Source of the DNA: Castellaniella sp.
Lineage (GTDB): Bacteria; Pseudomonadota; Gammaproteobacteria; Burkholderiales; Burkholderiaceae_B
Assembly (NCBI RefSeq): GCF_034675845.1
Contig: NZ_JAUCCU010000002.1
Span: 186,001 to 250,000 of the forward strand
Length of the DNA stretch: 64,000 nucleotides
Direction of reading: 5' to 3'
Below are positions 9,441 to 18,822 of the stretch, piece after piece (positions within the stretch are counted from its first letter, which is position 1; each line of letters begins with the position of its first letter). A program made the position numbers and the translations under genes. The notes under the pieces were generated by a model that worked only from the letters and a program-made list of their open reading frames with translations, was not told the origin of the DNA and did no database searches.

Positions 9441-11137
9441 TTTATTTTGTTGCTGCCGTCGTCGGCCTGACCGGCATTTTGTTTGGTTTTGATGAAGGCG
9501 TGATTGCTGGTGCCCTGGGCTACCTGCGTCATACCTTTGATATCTCTCCGGGCAATGAAGGGCTGATGACTGCCGCTGTTCCCCTGGGGGCCTTGTTTGG
9601 TGCCGCAGTGGCCGGGCGGGCAGCCGATCGCTTTGGGCGGCGCAGTTCGCTGCTGGGGGCCGCCTTGTTGTTCATGCTGGGGGCAGTCGCCGCCAGTTTG
9701 ATTACTGCCGTCTGGATGCTGAGTATCGCCCGTTTGGTGCTGGGGTTTGCCGTGGGTGTTGCGGCACTGGTGGCCCCCTTGTATATCGCTGAAAGCGCAC
9801 CGGCCAAGCAGCGGGGCATGCTGGTTTCGATCTACCAGTTGGCAGTCACCTTGGGCATACTCGGGGCCTACATCACTAACTTTGTCTTGGATGACAATTG
9901 GCGCTTGATGTTTTTCCTGGGCGCCGTTCCCGGCCTGGGTTTGTTCATCGGGATGCTGTTTTTGACGGATACGCCGCGTTGGCTGGCGGGCAGCCGAGGC
10001 CGTGATGCGGCGGGCCATGCCTTGGCGCGTTTGCGTGGATTACCGGTTTCTGGCCCCCAGGTTCAGGCTGAGCTGGCCCAGATCATGGTATCCGACCAAA
10101 CGGCAGAAGGACAGCAAACCACGGGCTGGGGTGAGCTTCTCGCCCAGCATGTGCGACCCGCGCTGGTGGTTGGGGTGGGGCTTTTTGCCTTGCAGCAGTT
10201 CAGCGGCATCAATGCCGTCATCTACTACGCGCCCACGGTATTCCAGGAAGTCGGTTTTGATTCTCATGGTACCCAGATCATGGCCACGATCGGTATTGGC
10301 GTCGTGAATGTCTTGATGACGTTGGTGGGGATGGCCCTGATTGACCGGATCGGACGAAAGCCGCTGCTATATATCGGGTTTTTAGGGGCAGCCCTCAGCT
10401 TAAGCATGATCGCCTTGGGCGCCTGGACAGAGATCCCCTGGTTGGATGTCGTGGCGGTGCTGGGTTTGGTGATTTACATTGCTGCGTTTGCCGCCAGCCT
10501 GGGGCCTTTGCCCTATGTCATGATGTCCGAGGTCTATCCCCGACACATTCGCGCCCTGGGCATGAGCGTCGCCACACTGGCTAACTGGGGCCTGAATTTT
10601 GTCGTGGTCTTTTCGTTTCCGGTACTCGTGTCCACGATTGGTCTGGGTGGGGTATTTGCGTTCTACGCGCTGGTGTGTTTTGCCGGTTTGTTTTTTACGC
10701 GGCGCTATGTACCCGAGACCAACGGCGTTCCGTTAGAGGCCATCGAAGCCCACCTGGCGTCAGGACAGGCGCTGCGCTTGTTGCGCCCCAGTCTGACGGC
10801 GCAGCCGCCCAGTCCCCAGGCGGTCCAGGACAGTCTGGCACTGACCCGTGAGCAGGCTGGGCAATTGATTCATGCCCTGATTCAATTGAGCCCCTATCGT
10901 CAGGATTTACAGCCGTTGGCCGATAAGATCACGCTGCTGGCGTATGACAATCATCAGGTCCGCGTAGCGCTGTATGCCCTCTGGCAGCGCCAGGGTGCAG
11001 CAGTCGGCAGCCACCGCGCACTGGGCGCCCAGAAAACTGTTCTGATGATGTTTCTGGAGCACATACGCTATGCCTCGCCGGTTTTTTTGACCTCTGTGGG
11101 CGAAGGCCCCGCCACCAAGGGGGCCCTTCATGGCTGA
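9437..11137 (+). CDS. MFS sugar-porter transporter with C-terminal extension
   Basis: A 566-residue protein. About 450 residues form a complete 12-helix sugar porter (GFDEGVIAGALG in helix 1, DRFGRRSSLLG, DTPRWLAG, QQFSGINAVIYYAP, PETNGVPLEAIEAH). A hydrophilic tail of about 110 residues follows that I do not recognise, including EQAGQLIHALIQLSPYRQDL. Sugar porters normally end shortly after the PETxG motif. The gene begins within the aminotransferase stop (ATGA) and its end overlaps the GMC gene by 8 nt. The tail could be a soluble domain partnering the downstream oxidoreductase, or a separate small subunit fused to the transporter. Confidence 0.87.
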   Translation: MIYFVAAVVGLTGILFGFDEGVIAGALGYLRHTFDISPGNEGLMTAAVPLGALFGAAVAGRAADRFGRRSSLLGAALLFMLGAVAASLITAVWMLSIARLVLGFAVGVAALVAPLYIAESAPAKQRGMLVSIYQLAVTLGILGAYITNFVLDDNWRLMFFLGAVPGLGLFIGMLFLTDTPRWLAGSRGRDAAGHALARLRGLPVSGPQVQAELAQIMVSDQTAEGQQTTGWGELLAQHVRPALVVGVGLFALQQFSGINAVIYYAPTVFQEVGFDSHGTQIMATIGIGVVNVLMTLVGMALIDRIGRKPLLYIGFLGAALSLSMIALGAWTEIPWLDVVAVLGLVIYIAAFAASLGPLPYVMMSEVYPRHIRALGMSVATLANWGLNFVVVFSFPVLVSTIGLGGVFAFYALVCFAGLFFTRRYVPETNGVPLEAIEAHLASGQALRLLRPSLTAQPPSPQAVQDSLALTREQAGQLIHALIQLSPYRQDLQPLADKITLLAYDNHQVRVALYALWQRQGAAVGSHRALGAQKTVLMMFLEHIRYASPVFLTSVGEGPATKGALHG

Positions 11138-12743
11138 TTACGATTGTGAAGTCTGCGTGGTGGGTACGGGGGCCGGTGGCGGCATCCTGGCGTACACCCT
11201 GGCTCAAGCCGGGGTCAACGTGATCTCTTTGGAACAAGGCGCTGCGTTGCCGGATGACCAGTTCACACGCATCACGCCGCCGGATGGCGGGGATGCCCTG
11301 GGCATAGGGCCGAACACCGTCTGGCCCAGTGACCCGCATGATGGCCTGTTCATCCATCCCTTGTTTGCCGATGGGCAGCATGGGTCTACTGCGCGGCAAT
11401 CTGGGCAGTTCCAGCATTTTCAGATTCTGGCGCTCAATGGTCTGCAGAATCTCTGGAATGGCGTCAGCGTGCGGTTCTCGCCTCAGGATCTTGCACCCTG
11501 GCCGATTGATTACTCCGTGTTGGAACCACATTACGGTGCAGTAGAAGAATTGATTACCGTGTGTGGCACTTGTGAAAATATCCCCGAATTGCCGGATGGC
11601 TGCTTTATTCCGCCCAAGCCCCTGCGCCCGGCAGACCAGATGATCGTCGACGCTGTGCGTTCTTTGGGCGAGCCGCATTCGCATGCCATTCCCAATCGCA
11701 AGGCCATCAATACGATTAAAGGCACGCCGCATAGCTGTATTTCCAGCGGGATATGTACGTCGGGCTGCCCGGTTGGCGCAGTTTATAAGTTTTCAGTGCG
11801 TTTGCTGCCGCAGATTGCGCAGCGTCCCAACTATCAATTGCGTACCCAGGCCAAGGTCTTGCGCCTGGTGGCGGATGCCGATGGCAAGCATGTTTCTGCA
11901 GTCGAGTATCTGGATACCGAAACAGGCCAGCGCCATCGAGTCCGGGCGCGGTATGTGGTGCTGGCTGCGGGGGCCATCGAATCCCCCAGGATTTTGTTCA
12001 ATTCGGCCACGCCCGATCACCCGCAAGGGATGGCCAATCAGGAAGACCAACTGGGACGGCGCCTGCAGGACAACCCCAAGGTCGTCCTGTCCACGTCTTT
12101 ATATAAGCTCTGGGGCAAACGCCGCGATTACGATATCGGCTATGGGGATCACTTGATCTTGATGTCCCGGGGGCTGTTGCCCGATGGCTCTGAGTTTCCT
12201 TTTATCGGTCATGCCATTCATGGACTGCCTACGACACCGCATTATCTGACCTTTATGCGTCATCTGGGGGCCGGGTTAAAGGACAACCGCGCACGCGCCA
12301 TGTTTCATAGTTACATGACACTGGGTTTGTTCTGTGCCGGCGAACCCCTGGCGGATAATCGTGTCATGCCGGGGGACACCCAGGACATGTGGGGTGTGCC
12401 GCAACTGGCCATCAATTTTTCGATTCCGCCACAGGCCCATCGGCAGATGGATGCCATGATGGCCTGGGGGCACAAGGTCTTGCGCCGTTCTTCGGCCACT
12501 TTGTTGCATACCACACGGGACAATAGCGGCACGGGCATCCATTATGCCGGCACGACAGCCATGTCGGATACGGCACGCGATGGTGTTGTCGATGCCGACC
12601 TGAAGGCGCATGGGTTGGACAATCTCTATGTCTGTGATGGGGGGGTGGTGCCCATCCTGCCTGATAAACATCTGACGCTGACCATCATGGCACTGGCGCA
12701 CCGACTGGGGGGGCATCTTGCGCAGCGGCTGCAGGCAACGTGA
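11130..12743 (+). CDS. GMC-family FAD oxidoreductase
   Basis: A 537-residue flavoprotein. The N-terminal dinucleotide motif is VVGTGAGGGILAYTLAQAG followed by the acidic end of beta-2 (SLEQGA). There is an unusual Cys cluster (SCISSGICTSGCPVG, around residue 205). The C-terminal GMC domain has GIHYAGTTAMS and DGGVVPILPDKHLTLTIMALA, with the usual catalytic His region. GMC enzymes oxidise alcohols, including sugars and cyclitols; membrane-linked gluconate and sorbitol dehydrogenase large subunits belong here. No signal peptide is visible. The substrate is unknown but is probably what the two sugar porters import. The 3' end overlaps the convergent LysR gene by 59 nt. Confidence 0.87.
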   Translation: MADYDCEVCVVGTGAGGGILAYTLAQAGVNVISLEQGAALPDDQFTRITPPDGGDALGIGPNTVWPSDPHDGLFIHPLFADGQHGSTARQSGQFQHFQILALNGLQNLWNGVSVRFSPQDLAPWPIDYSVLEPHYGAVEELITVCGTCENIPELPDGCFIPPKPLRPADQMIVDAVRSLGEPHSHAIPNRKAINTIKGTPHSCISSGICTSGCPVGAVYKFSVRLLPQIAQRPNYQLRTQAKVLRLVADADGKHVSAVEYLDTETGQRHRVRARYVVLAAGAIESPRILFNSATPDHPQGMANQEDQLGRRLQDNPKVVLSTSLYKLWGKRRDYDIGYGDHLILMSRGLLPDGSEFPFIGHAIHGLPTTPHYLTFMRHLGAGLKDNRARAMFHSYMTLGLFCAGEPLADNRVMPGDTQDMWGVPQLAINFSIPPQAHRQMDAMMAWGHKVLRRSSATLLHTTRDNSGTGIHYAGTTAMSDTARDGVVDADLKAHGLDNLYVCDGGVVPILPDKHLTLTIMALAHRLGGHLAQRLQAT

Positions 12744-13686
12744 TTCCGTGATCCGATCCAAACAATATCCGCTCACAGTCCCAGGTTCCTGCCCGCACCT
12801 CATCGGCCACCAATTGCAGCGCCAGGGTACGCACCAACTCGACGGCCCGGGAGGCGGGCTTGTCCCGGTGTTCGCATAAAAACAAGGTGCGGCGCATGAT
12901 GGGTTTGATGATGGGGCGGCACGACACCTCGCCGCTGGCCAGTTGGTCGCGCAGATAGGACTGCGAACCGATTACACAACCGTGGCCTTCCAGGACGAAC
13001 AGATTGACCGCCTGGACGCTATCAGCTTGCAGGCGGGCCTGGCTTTCGAACTGCTTTTGCAGATTCTGGTCGTCCATGACCGAGCGGCCCAGGGTGCCGC
13101 GACGCAGCAGCACAAAGGGCAGATCCAGCAGCGCCTTGACGGTAATCGGCTTGGTCGTATTGCCGATTACTTGCTTTTTGCCGATGCACAGCATGCGTTC
13201 CTCCAACAGGGCGGTCGCGTGGATGCGTGAATCCTGTGCCGGGTTATAGGCCAGGGCCAGGTCTACCTGGGCATCCATCATCTGGTTGACGGTGCTGCCG
13301 GACAGCGTCTCGGTCAGCACCAGGGTGATCCCCGGATGTTGCTGCAGGACGATGCGCATCAGATGCCGTCCGACCGAGGTCAAGGCGGTATAGGCCATGC
13401 CGATGACCACGCGTCCGCGCACATCGCCAGCCATGTTTTCCAGGTCTTCATGGGCGCGCTCCATGGCCTGCACGATTTGTGTGGCATGCAGGTAAAGACG
13501 TTTGCCATATTCCGTGGGCAACAGGCCGCGCGGGTGGCGCACAAACAAGGGATTGGAAAACTGAGCCTGCAGATTTGCCAGATGATGGCTGAGTACAGAC
13601 GGTGCCGTGCGGGCCTGTTCGGCTGCGCGCGAAATGCCGCCCGATTCGTAGATGGCAATAAAGGCCTGAAGCTGGCGCGTGTCCAT
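12685..13686 (-). CDS. LysR-family transcriptional regulator
   Basis: A 333-residue regulator. The N-terminal winged helix (MDTRQLQAFIAIYESGG, SRAAEQARTAPSVLSHHLANLQ) is typical of LysR, followed by a two-lobed substrate-binding domain. The frame is open 20 codons further upstream, but the ATG at 13686 gives the canonical N-terminus. It is divergent from the CoA-transferase/TRAP operon, with a 14-bp palindrome in the shared promoter region, so it most likely regulates that operon in response to a carboxylate or its CoA ester. The C-terminal ~20 codons overlap the GMC gene on the other strand. Confidence 0.9.
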   Translation of the reverse strand: MDTRQLQAFIAIYESGGISRAAEQARTAPSVLSHHLANLQAQFSNPLFVRHPRGLLPTEYGKRLYLHATQIVQAMERAHEDLENMAGDVRGRVVIGMAYTALTSVGRHLMRIVLQQHPGITLVLTETLSGSTVNQMMDAQVDLALAYNPAQDSRIHATALLEERMLCIGKKQVIGNTTKPITVKALLDLPFVLLRRGTLGRSVMDDQNLQKQFESQARLQADSVQAVNLFVLEGHGCVIGSQSYLRDQLASGEVSCRPIIKPIMRRTLFLCEHRDKPASRAVELVRTLALQLVADEVRAGTWDCERILFGSDHGITLPAAAAQDAPPVGAPVP

Positions 13687-13733
13687 GAATTCGAAAATAT
13701 AGAATACAGAATCCCAAACAATATAATTTTCTG

Positions 13734-13747
13734 ATTGATTAATCAAT
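13734..13747. promoter_or_regulatory. Candidate LysR operator palindrome
   Basis: The perfect palindrome attgattaatcaat lies between the LysR gene and the CoA-transferase gene. It contains the T-N11-A geometry expected for LysR-type regulators. Its location, about 48 nt upstream of the LysR start and 36 nt upstream of the CoA-transferase start, fits autoregulation and divergent control. Confidence 0.5.
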
Positions 13748-13782
13748 GCTAACCTTCCTCGCCAGAGGATGGAATCAGAAAG

Positions 13783-14958
13783 ATGGACGAGACATTTGCA
13801 CCGCTGGCCGGCCTACGGGTTATCGAAATGAGTCACATGATCATGGGGCCGTCGTGCGGCATGTTCCTGGGCTTTCTGGGTGCCGAGGTCATCAAGATCG
13901 AACCGCCCGGCGGGGACAAGACCCGCAACCTGGGGGGCATGGGACGGCCCATGTTTCCACTGTGCAATCGTGGCAAGCTCAGTGTGCAACTGGATCTGAA
14001 GTCCCAGGCCGGGCAGGATGCCTTGCATCGCCTGCTGGCGGGCGCCGATATTTTTGTCGAGAATTTCCGGGATGGCTCTCTGCAGTCTGTGGGGGCCGAC
14101 CCGGCCCAGTTGCGCACGCGCTATCCCCAGTTGATCATTGCTTCCTGCAAGGGTTTTTTATCCGGCCCTTACCAGCAGCGCACCGCACTGGATGAGACAG
14201 TACAGATGATGACTGGCCTGGCCTACATGACGGGCCCCCGCGGGCGCCCCCTGCGGGTGGGCTCATCGGCCAATGACATCATGGGTGGATTGTTCGCGGC
14301 ATTTTCTGTGCTGGCGGCTCTGCTGGAGCGTCAGCACACCCGCCAGGGACGCGCCCTGCGCACAGGCCTGTTCGAGAACTGCCTGCTGCTGGTGGCGCAG
14401 CATATGGTCCAGTACGAACTAGAGGGCGAAAACCCGCCGCCCATGCCGGAACGCGAATTCTCCTGGCCGATCTACGATATTTTCAATGATGTGCACGATA
14501 AGCCGTATTTTCTCGGCGTCGTCACCGAAGGCCATTGGCATGCCATGTGCCTGGAACTGAACTTGCAGGTTTTCCTGCACGATACGCGCCTGAAGACCCG
14601 AATGGATCGCATTCGGGCTCGCCAGTGGACGATTCCGCTGGTGGCCGAAAAAATTGCCGGCATCGACATGAGCATTCTGGGACCCAGACTGGAATCCTTG
14701 GGTATCCCGTTTGCGCCGGTGGCCCGGCCCTGCGATATGTATGATGACCCTCACGTTATGCGTCCCGGCGGCTTGCTGCAGTCGCATTGTGCCGATGGTT
14801 CTTCGTTTCGGGCCCCGGCCCTGCCGTTTGAAGTCGATGGCCGACTGCTGGATGCCGCAGGTGACGTGGCTGCGCCTGGTCGGGACACCGATCAGGTATT
14901 GTCGGCCCTGGGGCTGAGTGCTGCTGATATTGCCCAGGCGCGTGGATGCGTGGCCTGA
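13783..14958 (+). CDS. Class III (CaiB/BaiF) CoA-transferase
   Basis: A 391-residue protein of the intertwined-dimer class III CoA-transferase family. The N-terminus has GLRVIEMSHMIMGPSCG and FLGAEVIKIEPPGGDKTR, then VENFRDGSL and the central block with VGSSANDIMGGLFAAF. Enzymes of this family move CoA between an acyl-CoA donor and a carboxylic acid. Here it would activate the carboxylate brought in by the TRAP system encoded 26 nt downstream (inference). The ATG at 13783 has a weak AGAAAG ribosome-binding site. A longer frame from 13746 in another phase is a shadow. Confidence 0.88.
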   Translation: MDETFAPLAGLRVIEMSHMIMGPSCGMFLGFLGAEVIKIEPPGGDKTRNLGGMGRPMFPLCNRGKLSVQLDLKSQAGQDALHRLLAGADIFVENFRDGSLQSVGADPAQLRTRYPQLIIASCKGFLSGPYQQRTALDETVQMMTGLAYMTGPRGRPLRVGSSANDIMGGLFAAFSVLAALLERQHTRQGRALRTGLFENCLLLVAQHMVQYELEGENPPPMPEREFSWPIYDIFNDVHDKPYFLGVVTEGHWHAMCLELNLQVFLHDTRLKTRMDRIRARQWTIPLVAEKIAGIDMSILGPRLESLGIPFAPVARPCDMYDDPHVMRPGGLLQSHCADGSSFRAPALPFEVDGRLLDAAGDVAAPGRDTDQVLSALGLSAADIAQARGCVA

Positions 14959-14983
14959 ATTTTATTTGACTGGAGACCATCCC

Positions 14984-15976
14984 ATGAAATTGACTTCCCG
15001 ACTGTTATCCGTGGCTTTGGCCGTGGCCTTGCCCATGGGCTTGGCTCAGGCAGCTGATTACACCATGCGTGTCAGCCATCAGTTTCCACCCTCCCACCCC
15101 AGTGCACAGCGCATGGAGCAATTCGCCAAGGATGTGGCTCAGGAAACCAGCAACAAGGTCGAAGTCCAGCTGTTTGGCGCTGCCCAGCTGTATCGTCCGG
15201 CCCAGCATCATGCCGCCGTGGCAGGTGGAGAGATCGAATCTGCCCTGATCCTGTCCATCCAATGGGGTGGCAGCTTGCCCGAAATCGCCGTGACGCAGAT
15301 TCCCTATCTGATGAGTGCGCCCGCCCAGCAAAAGGCTTTCCTGGGGTCCAAGGCAGCACAGCTGCTGGATCAGAAGATGCTGGAAAAAGGGGTGCGCAAC
15401 ATCAGCTGGATGGTGGACACCAATGACCTGATGTTTACGTCATCCACGCAGTTGCTGGACGAGCCATCCAAGTTCGAAGGCGTCAAGATGCGCGGCTTGA
15501 ACCGCTTGTTTGATGCGGGCCTGATCGCCATGGGGGCAGTGCCGGTCGCGATGGCGGGTTCAGAGGTCTACCAGGCCTTGCAGACCAAAGTTGTCGATGC
15601 CGCCGTGACGGCCACCAAGGCGGCCTATTCGCGCAAATACTATGAAGTACAGCAATTCGGTGCGGCTTCGCCCATCGTGCTGGTCTATGACAATCTGGTG
15701 GTCAACCCCGCCTGGTGGGATGGTCTGCCAGAGGACGTGCGCGGCGGCATTACCCGTGCGGCGGATAAGGCTGCCCAGGAATCCATCATTACCGACGAGA
15801 ACATCAATCCCGAGGAACTGGCCCAGCTGAATCAGGCCGGGATGCAGGCCGTGGCCTTGAGCCCGCAGCAAATAGCAGCCTTTAAAAGCGCCATGCAGCC
15901 TGCGGTGCTGGAATCGTTCCTGAACTCCACGCGCGGCAAGGGTCAGGAACTGATCGATCTGATCAAGGCCATGTAA
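14984..15976 (+). CDS. dctP: TRAP transporter substrate-binding protein (DctP family)
   Basis: A 330-residue periplasmic binding protein. A Sec signal peptide (MKLTSRLLSVALAVALPMG, cleavage after AQA) is followed by the DctP fold (YTMRVSHQFPPSHP, FEGVKMRGLNRLFDAGL, EVYQALQTKVVDA). It captures a carboxylate-type ligand for the QM permease pair. The ATG at 14984 lies 9 nt after a GGAG ribosome-binding site; the frame extends upstream into the CoA-transferase but without a signal sequence. Order in the operon is CoA-transferase, dctP, dctQ, dctM. The ligand is not identifiable. Confidence 0.9.
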   Translation: MKLTSRLLSVALAVALPMGLAQAADYTMRVSHQFPPSHPSAQRMEQFAKDVAQETSNKVEVQLFGAAQLYRPAQHHAAVAGGEIESALILSIQWGGSLPEIAVTQIPYLMSAPAQQKAFLGSKAAQLLDQKMLEKGVRNISWMVDTNDLMFTSSTQLLDEPSKFEGVKMRGLNRLFDAGLIAMGAVPVAMAGSEVYQALQTKVVDAAVTATKAAYSRKYYEVQQFGAASPIVLVYDNLVVNPAWWDGLPEDVRGGITRAADKAAQESIITDENINPEELAQLNQAGMQAVALSPQQIAAFKSAMQPAVLESFLNSTRGKGQELIDLIKAM

Positions 15977-15988
15977 ATAGGCATAAGC

Positions 15989-16558
15989 ATGAGTGCAGAT
16001 TCCGAATTGCCCAATCTCGATCTTGACGGCCCCGGCCTGCGCCGCTTTGCGTGCGTGGTGGCTTGGCTCAGTCGGCTGGCCCTGGGGCTGGCGTCGGCGC
16101 TGATCATCATTGACCTGCTGTTGATTGGTGCAGCGGTGCTGCTGCGTTATGTATTTTCCACGGCCTTGCTGGGCAGTGACGAATTGGTCGGTTTTTCCGT
16201 CACGGCCCTGGTCATGCTGGCTGCCCCGGATGTGTTGCGGCGCAATGGACACATCGGGGTGGACATGCTGGTGGGCTGTTTGTCGCCACGCATGGCGCGC
16301 TGGGCTGCCGCCTGGTCTTGCCTGTCGGTGCTGCTGGTGGCGGGGGGGCTGATCGTCAATGGCTGGAAGGCCGTTGCCCTGGCCCACATGATCGGGCAAC
16401 TGACGGAAGGCCAACTGGAAATCCCCATCTGGGCCTTGCAGCTGTTCCTGCCCGTGGGCGGGGTATTGCTGGGGTTGGTGGCGTTGGAACTGCTGTGGCG
16501 CGTCTTAACGGTGTCGGCTCAGCGTCCTGCGCCCTCTACGCTGACAGGTGTCGCATGA
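15989..16558 (+). CDS. dctQ: TRAP transporter small permease (DctQ family)
   Basis: A 189-residue membrane protein with four hydrophobic helices, the expected size and topology of the TRAP small subunit. The segment LLGSDELVGFSVTALVMLAAPDVLRRNGHIGVDML is the family's core, with the conserved Glu and Gly-His-Ile positions. The stop overlaps the dctM start as ATGA. The N-terminus is about 20 residues longer than usual before the first helix. Confidence 0.9.
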   Translation: MSADSELPNLDLDGPGLRRFACVVAWLSRLALGLASALIIIDLLLIGAAVLLRYVFSTALLGSDELVGFSVTALVMLAAPDVLRRNGHIGVDMLVGCLSPRMARWAAAWSCLSVLLVAGGLIVNGWKAVALAHMIGQLTEGQLEIPIWALQLFLPVGGVLLGLVALELLWRVLTVSAQRPAPSTLTGVA

Positions 16559-17844
16559 CTATTTTCTTCATGCTGCTGGCCTTGTTGGCCCTGCTGTTCA
16601 CAGGGATTCCTATTTTTGCCGGACTGACGCTGTTTGGCAGCGGCATGCTGCTGGCCGTGCAAGGCAACCTGGGATCTTTGGCCAGCATTATCTTTACCGA
16701 GCTCAACCAGTATCTATTGGTGGCTATTCCCTTATTTGCCTTCATGGCACACGTCATGATCCGCGGCAAGATCGTAGATGACCTGTACGATGCCGCCTAT
16801 ACCTTTACGCGCCATCTGCCCGGAGGGCTGGCGGTGGCCACCATCATGGCCTGCACGGTGTTTGCCGCGATTTCAGGATCCAGCGTGGCCACAGCGCTGA
16901 CGATCGGCGCCGTCGCCATTCCGCAGATGCTGCGTTATGGCTATTCCCCGAAAATCGCCTATGGCGTCGTGGCGGCTGGGGGAACATTGGGGATTTTGAT
17001 TCCACCCTCGGCCCCCATGATTCTGTATGGCATCACCACGGACTCATCCATTGGCAGCCTGTTCATTGCCGGCATTGTGCCGGGGCTCATCATGGCCCTG
17101 GTATTCATGGCCTGGGTCATGTTTCAGTGCGCATCGGCCGGTAATGCCGTGCAGCGGGATACGCGGGCATCCTGGGCAGAGATGCGCCAGGCCCTGCGCA
17201 AGTCCGTCTGGTCGATCGCCTTGCCGGTGTTCGTGCTGGGCGGCATGTACATGGGGGTGTTTACTGCCACCGAGGCCGCCGCCGCCGGGGTGTGGTTGGC
17301 CTTGCTGGTCACCGTCTTTATCTATCGGACGGTGGGATGGCGCGATATATGGGCCAGCGCCCAAGAGGCCTGCCGCCTGTCGGCCCTGCTGTTCATGATA
17401 CTGGCGGGGGCGGCGGTATTCAGCCACGTGATGACCAAGATGCGGATTCCGCAAGAAATTGTGGAATCCCTGACCGCCATGAACATGGGGGCCATCAGCT
17501 TCATCATTGCCCTGATGTTGTTGATCGTCGTGTTGGGGATGTTCCTGGAGTCTATTTCCATCATTCTGGTGACAACGCCGGTGATTTTGCCGGCCATGCA
17601 TCAGCTGGGCATCGATCCGATCTGGTATGGCGTGTTACTGGTGATCAATCTGGAAATCGCCCTGATCACACCCCCCGTGGGCATGAATCTATTTACCATC
17701 AAGGCGATTACGGGGTCGACACTAGCGCCCATTATCCGGGGCTCCTTGCCGTATATCGGTTTGATGGTGGCGGTGCTGATCCTGGTGTTGCTGGTGCCTG
17801 AATTGGCCACTTGGCTACCCAGGACGATGATGGGGAATAAATAA
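16555..17844 (+). CDS. dctM: TRAP transporter large permease (DctM family)
   Basis: A 429-residue membrane protein with about 12 hydrophobic helices. DctM hallmarks include FAAISGSSVATALTIGAVAIPQM, ILIPPSAPMILYGI and the C-terminal PPVGMNLFTIKAI. It forms the sodium-coupled translocation channel with DctQ. The ATG at 16555 overlaps the dctQ stop; the frame is open further upstream but that is inside dctQ. It is the last gene of the operon before the tRNA-Leu gene. Confidence 0.92.
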   Translation: MTIFFMLLALLALLFTGIPIFAGLTLFGSGMLLAVQGNLGSLASIIFTELNQYLLVAIPLFAFMAHVMIRGKIVDDLYDAAYTFTRHLPGGLAVATIMACTVFAAISGSSVATALTIGAVAIPQMLRYGYSPKIAYGVVAAGGTLGILIPPSAPMILYGITTDSSIGSLFIAGIVPGLIMALVFMAWVMFQCASAGNAVQRDTRASWAEMRQALRKSVWSIALPVFVLGGMYMGVFTATEAAAAGVWLALLVTVFIYRTVGWRDIWASAQEACRLSALLFMILAGAAVFSHVMTKMRIPQEIVESLTAMNMGAISFIIALMLLIVVLGMFLESISIILVTTPVILPAMHQLGIDPIWYGVLLVINLEIALITPPVGMNLFTIKAITGSTLAPIIRGSLPYIGLMVAVLILVLLVPELATWLPRTMMGNK

Positions 17845-17898
17845 ACGGGGCAGCTTCGACGTTGAGCGCATACGGGTACAATGTTGGCCTTGCGCAAG

Positions 17899-17983
17899 GC
17901 TCCCATGGCGGAATAGGTAGACGCAAGGGACTTAAAATCCCTCGCTTTCGGGCGTGCCGGTTCGATTCCGGCTGGGAGCACCA
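17899..17983 (+). tRNA. tRNA-Leu (UAA)
   Basis: An 85-nt class II tRNA. The acceptor arms gctccca and tgggagc pair, the anticodon loop cttaaaa has TAA, there is a long variable arm, the T-loop is ttcgatt, and the terminal CCA is encoded. Confidence 0.95.
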
Positions 17984-18051
17984 CTATAAATTTGGCAAAC
18001 ACGCTACAATCAAGAGTTACCTGATTTAAATTTTATACAGGCAAGCATCCC

Positions 18052-18801
18052 ATGGATCAACCTCGTACGCGCCTAGTCATGGGCAACTGGAAAATGCACG
18101 GCAGCCTGGCAGATAATGCCGCGCTGCTGGATGGTCTGGTGGCTGGGGTGCAGCGTGCAGGGCTTGCCCAATTGGCGGTTTGTGTGCCTTTTCCTTATCT
18201 GGCCCAGGTGCGCCAGGCCCTGAGCGGATCTGTGATCAGTTGGGGTGCACAGGACATCAGCGCCCATGATCGTGGGGCCTATACGGGCGAGGTTTCCGCC
18301 GCAATGCTGGCTGATTTTGGTGTTGGCTGGGCCCTGTGCGGGCACTCCGAACGCCGTGCGCTACATGGCGAAACCAGCGCCCAGGTGGCCGACAAGGCGG
18401 TTGCTGCCCTGGCCGCAGGCATCACGCCGGTGGTTTGTGTGGGCGAGACCCTGGCTCAGCGTGACGCCGACCAGGCCGAAGCCGTGATCGCCGAGCAACT
18501 GGCTCCGGTGCTGGCACTGGGGGCTGAGGCCCTGGCGCGCCTGGTCATTGCCTACGAGCCCGTCTGGGCCATAGGCACGGGGCGCACCGCCACGCCCGAG
18601 CAGGCCCAGGCCATCCATGCATTCGTGCGTGCCGCACTGGCCCGACACGGGGCGGCGAATACCCGCATTCTTTACGGCGGCAGCGTCAAGGCCGCCAATG
18701 CGGCATCGCTGTTTGCCCAGCCGGATATCGACGGCGCCCTGGTGGGGGGTGCGGCCCTGATCGCCGACGAATTCCTGAATATCGCGGCTGCGGTCGCTTA
18801 A
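18052..18801 (+). CDS. tpiA: Triosephosphate isomerase
   Basis: A 249-residue TIM barrel, standard length. Key residues are visible: the Asn-Trp-Lys motif (MGNWKMHGS, catalytic Lys), the catalytic His in CGHSERR, the catalytic Glu in AYEPVWAIGTG followed by loop 6, and the phosphate-binding LYGGSVK. It interconverts dihydroxyacetone phosphate and glyceraldehyde 3-phosphate. Followed 21 nt later by secG, the arrangement common in betaproteobacteria. Confidence 0.97.
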   Translation: MDQPRTRLVMGNWKMHGSLADNAALLDGLVAGVQRAGLAQLAVCVPFPYLAQVRQALSGSVISWGAQDISAHDRGAYTGEVSAAMLADFGVGWALCGHSERRALHGETSAQVADKAVAALAAGITPVVCVGETLAQRDADQAEAVIAEQLAPVLALGAEALARLVIAYEPVWAIGTGRTATPEQAQAIHAFVRAALARHGAANTRILYGGSVKAANAASLFAQPDIDGALVGGAALIADEFLNIAAAVA

Positions 18802-18822
18802 GACTCCCGGAGTCCTTACATC

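Noticed and set aside
15560..16414. 284-codon open frame on the minus strand over dctP/dctQ
   Set aside because: Rich in His/Gln/Arg, typical of antisense frames, and it spans two clear genes on the other strand.
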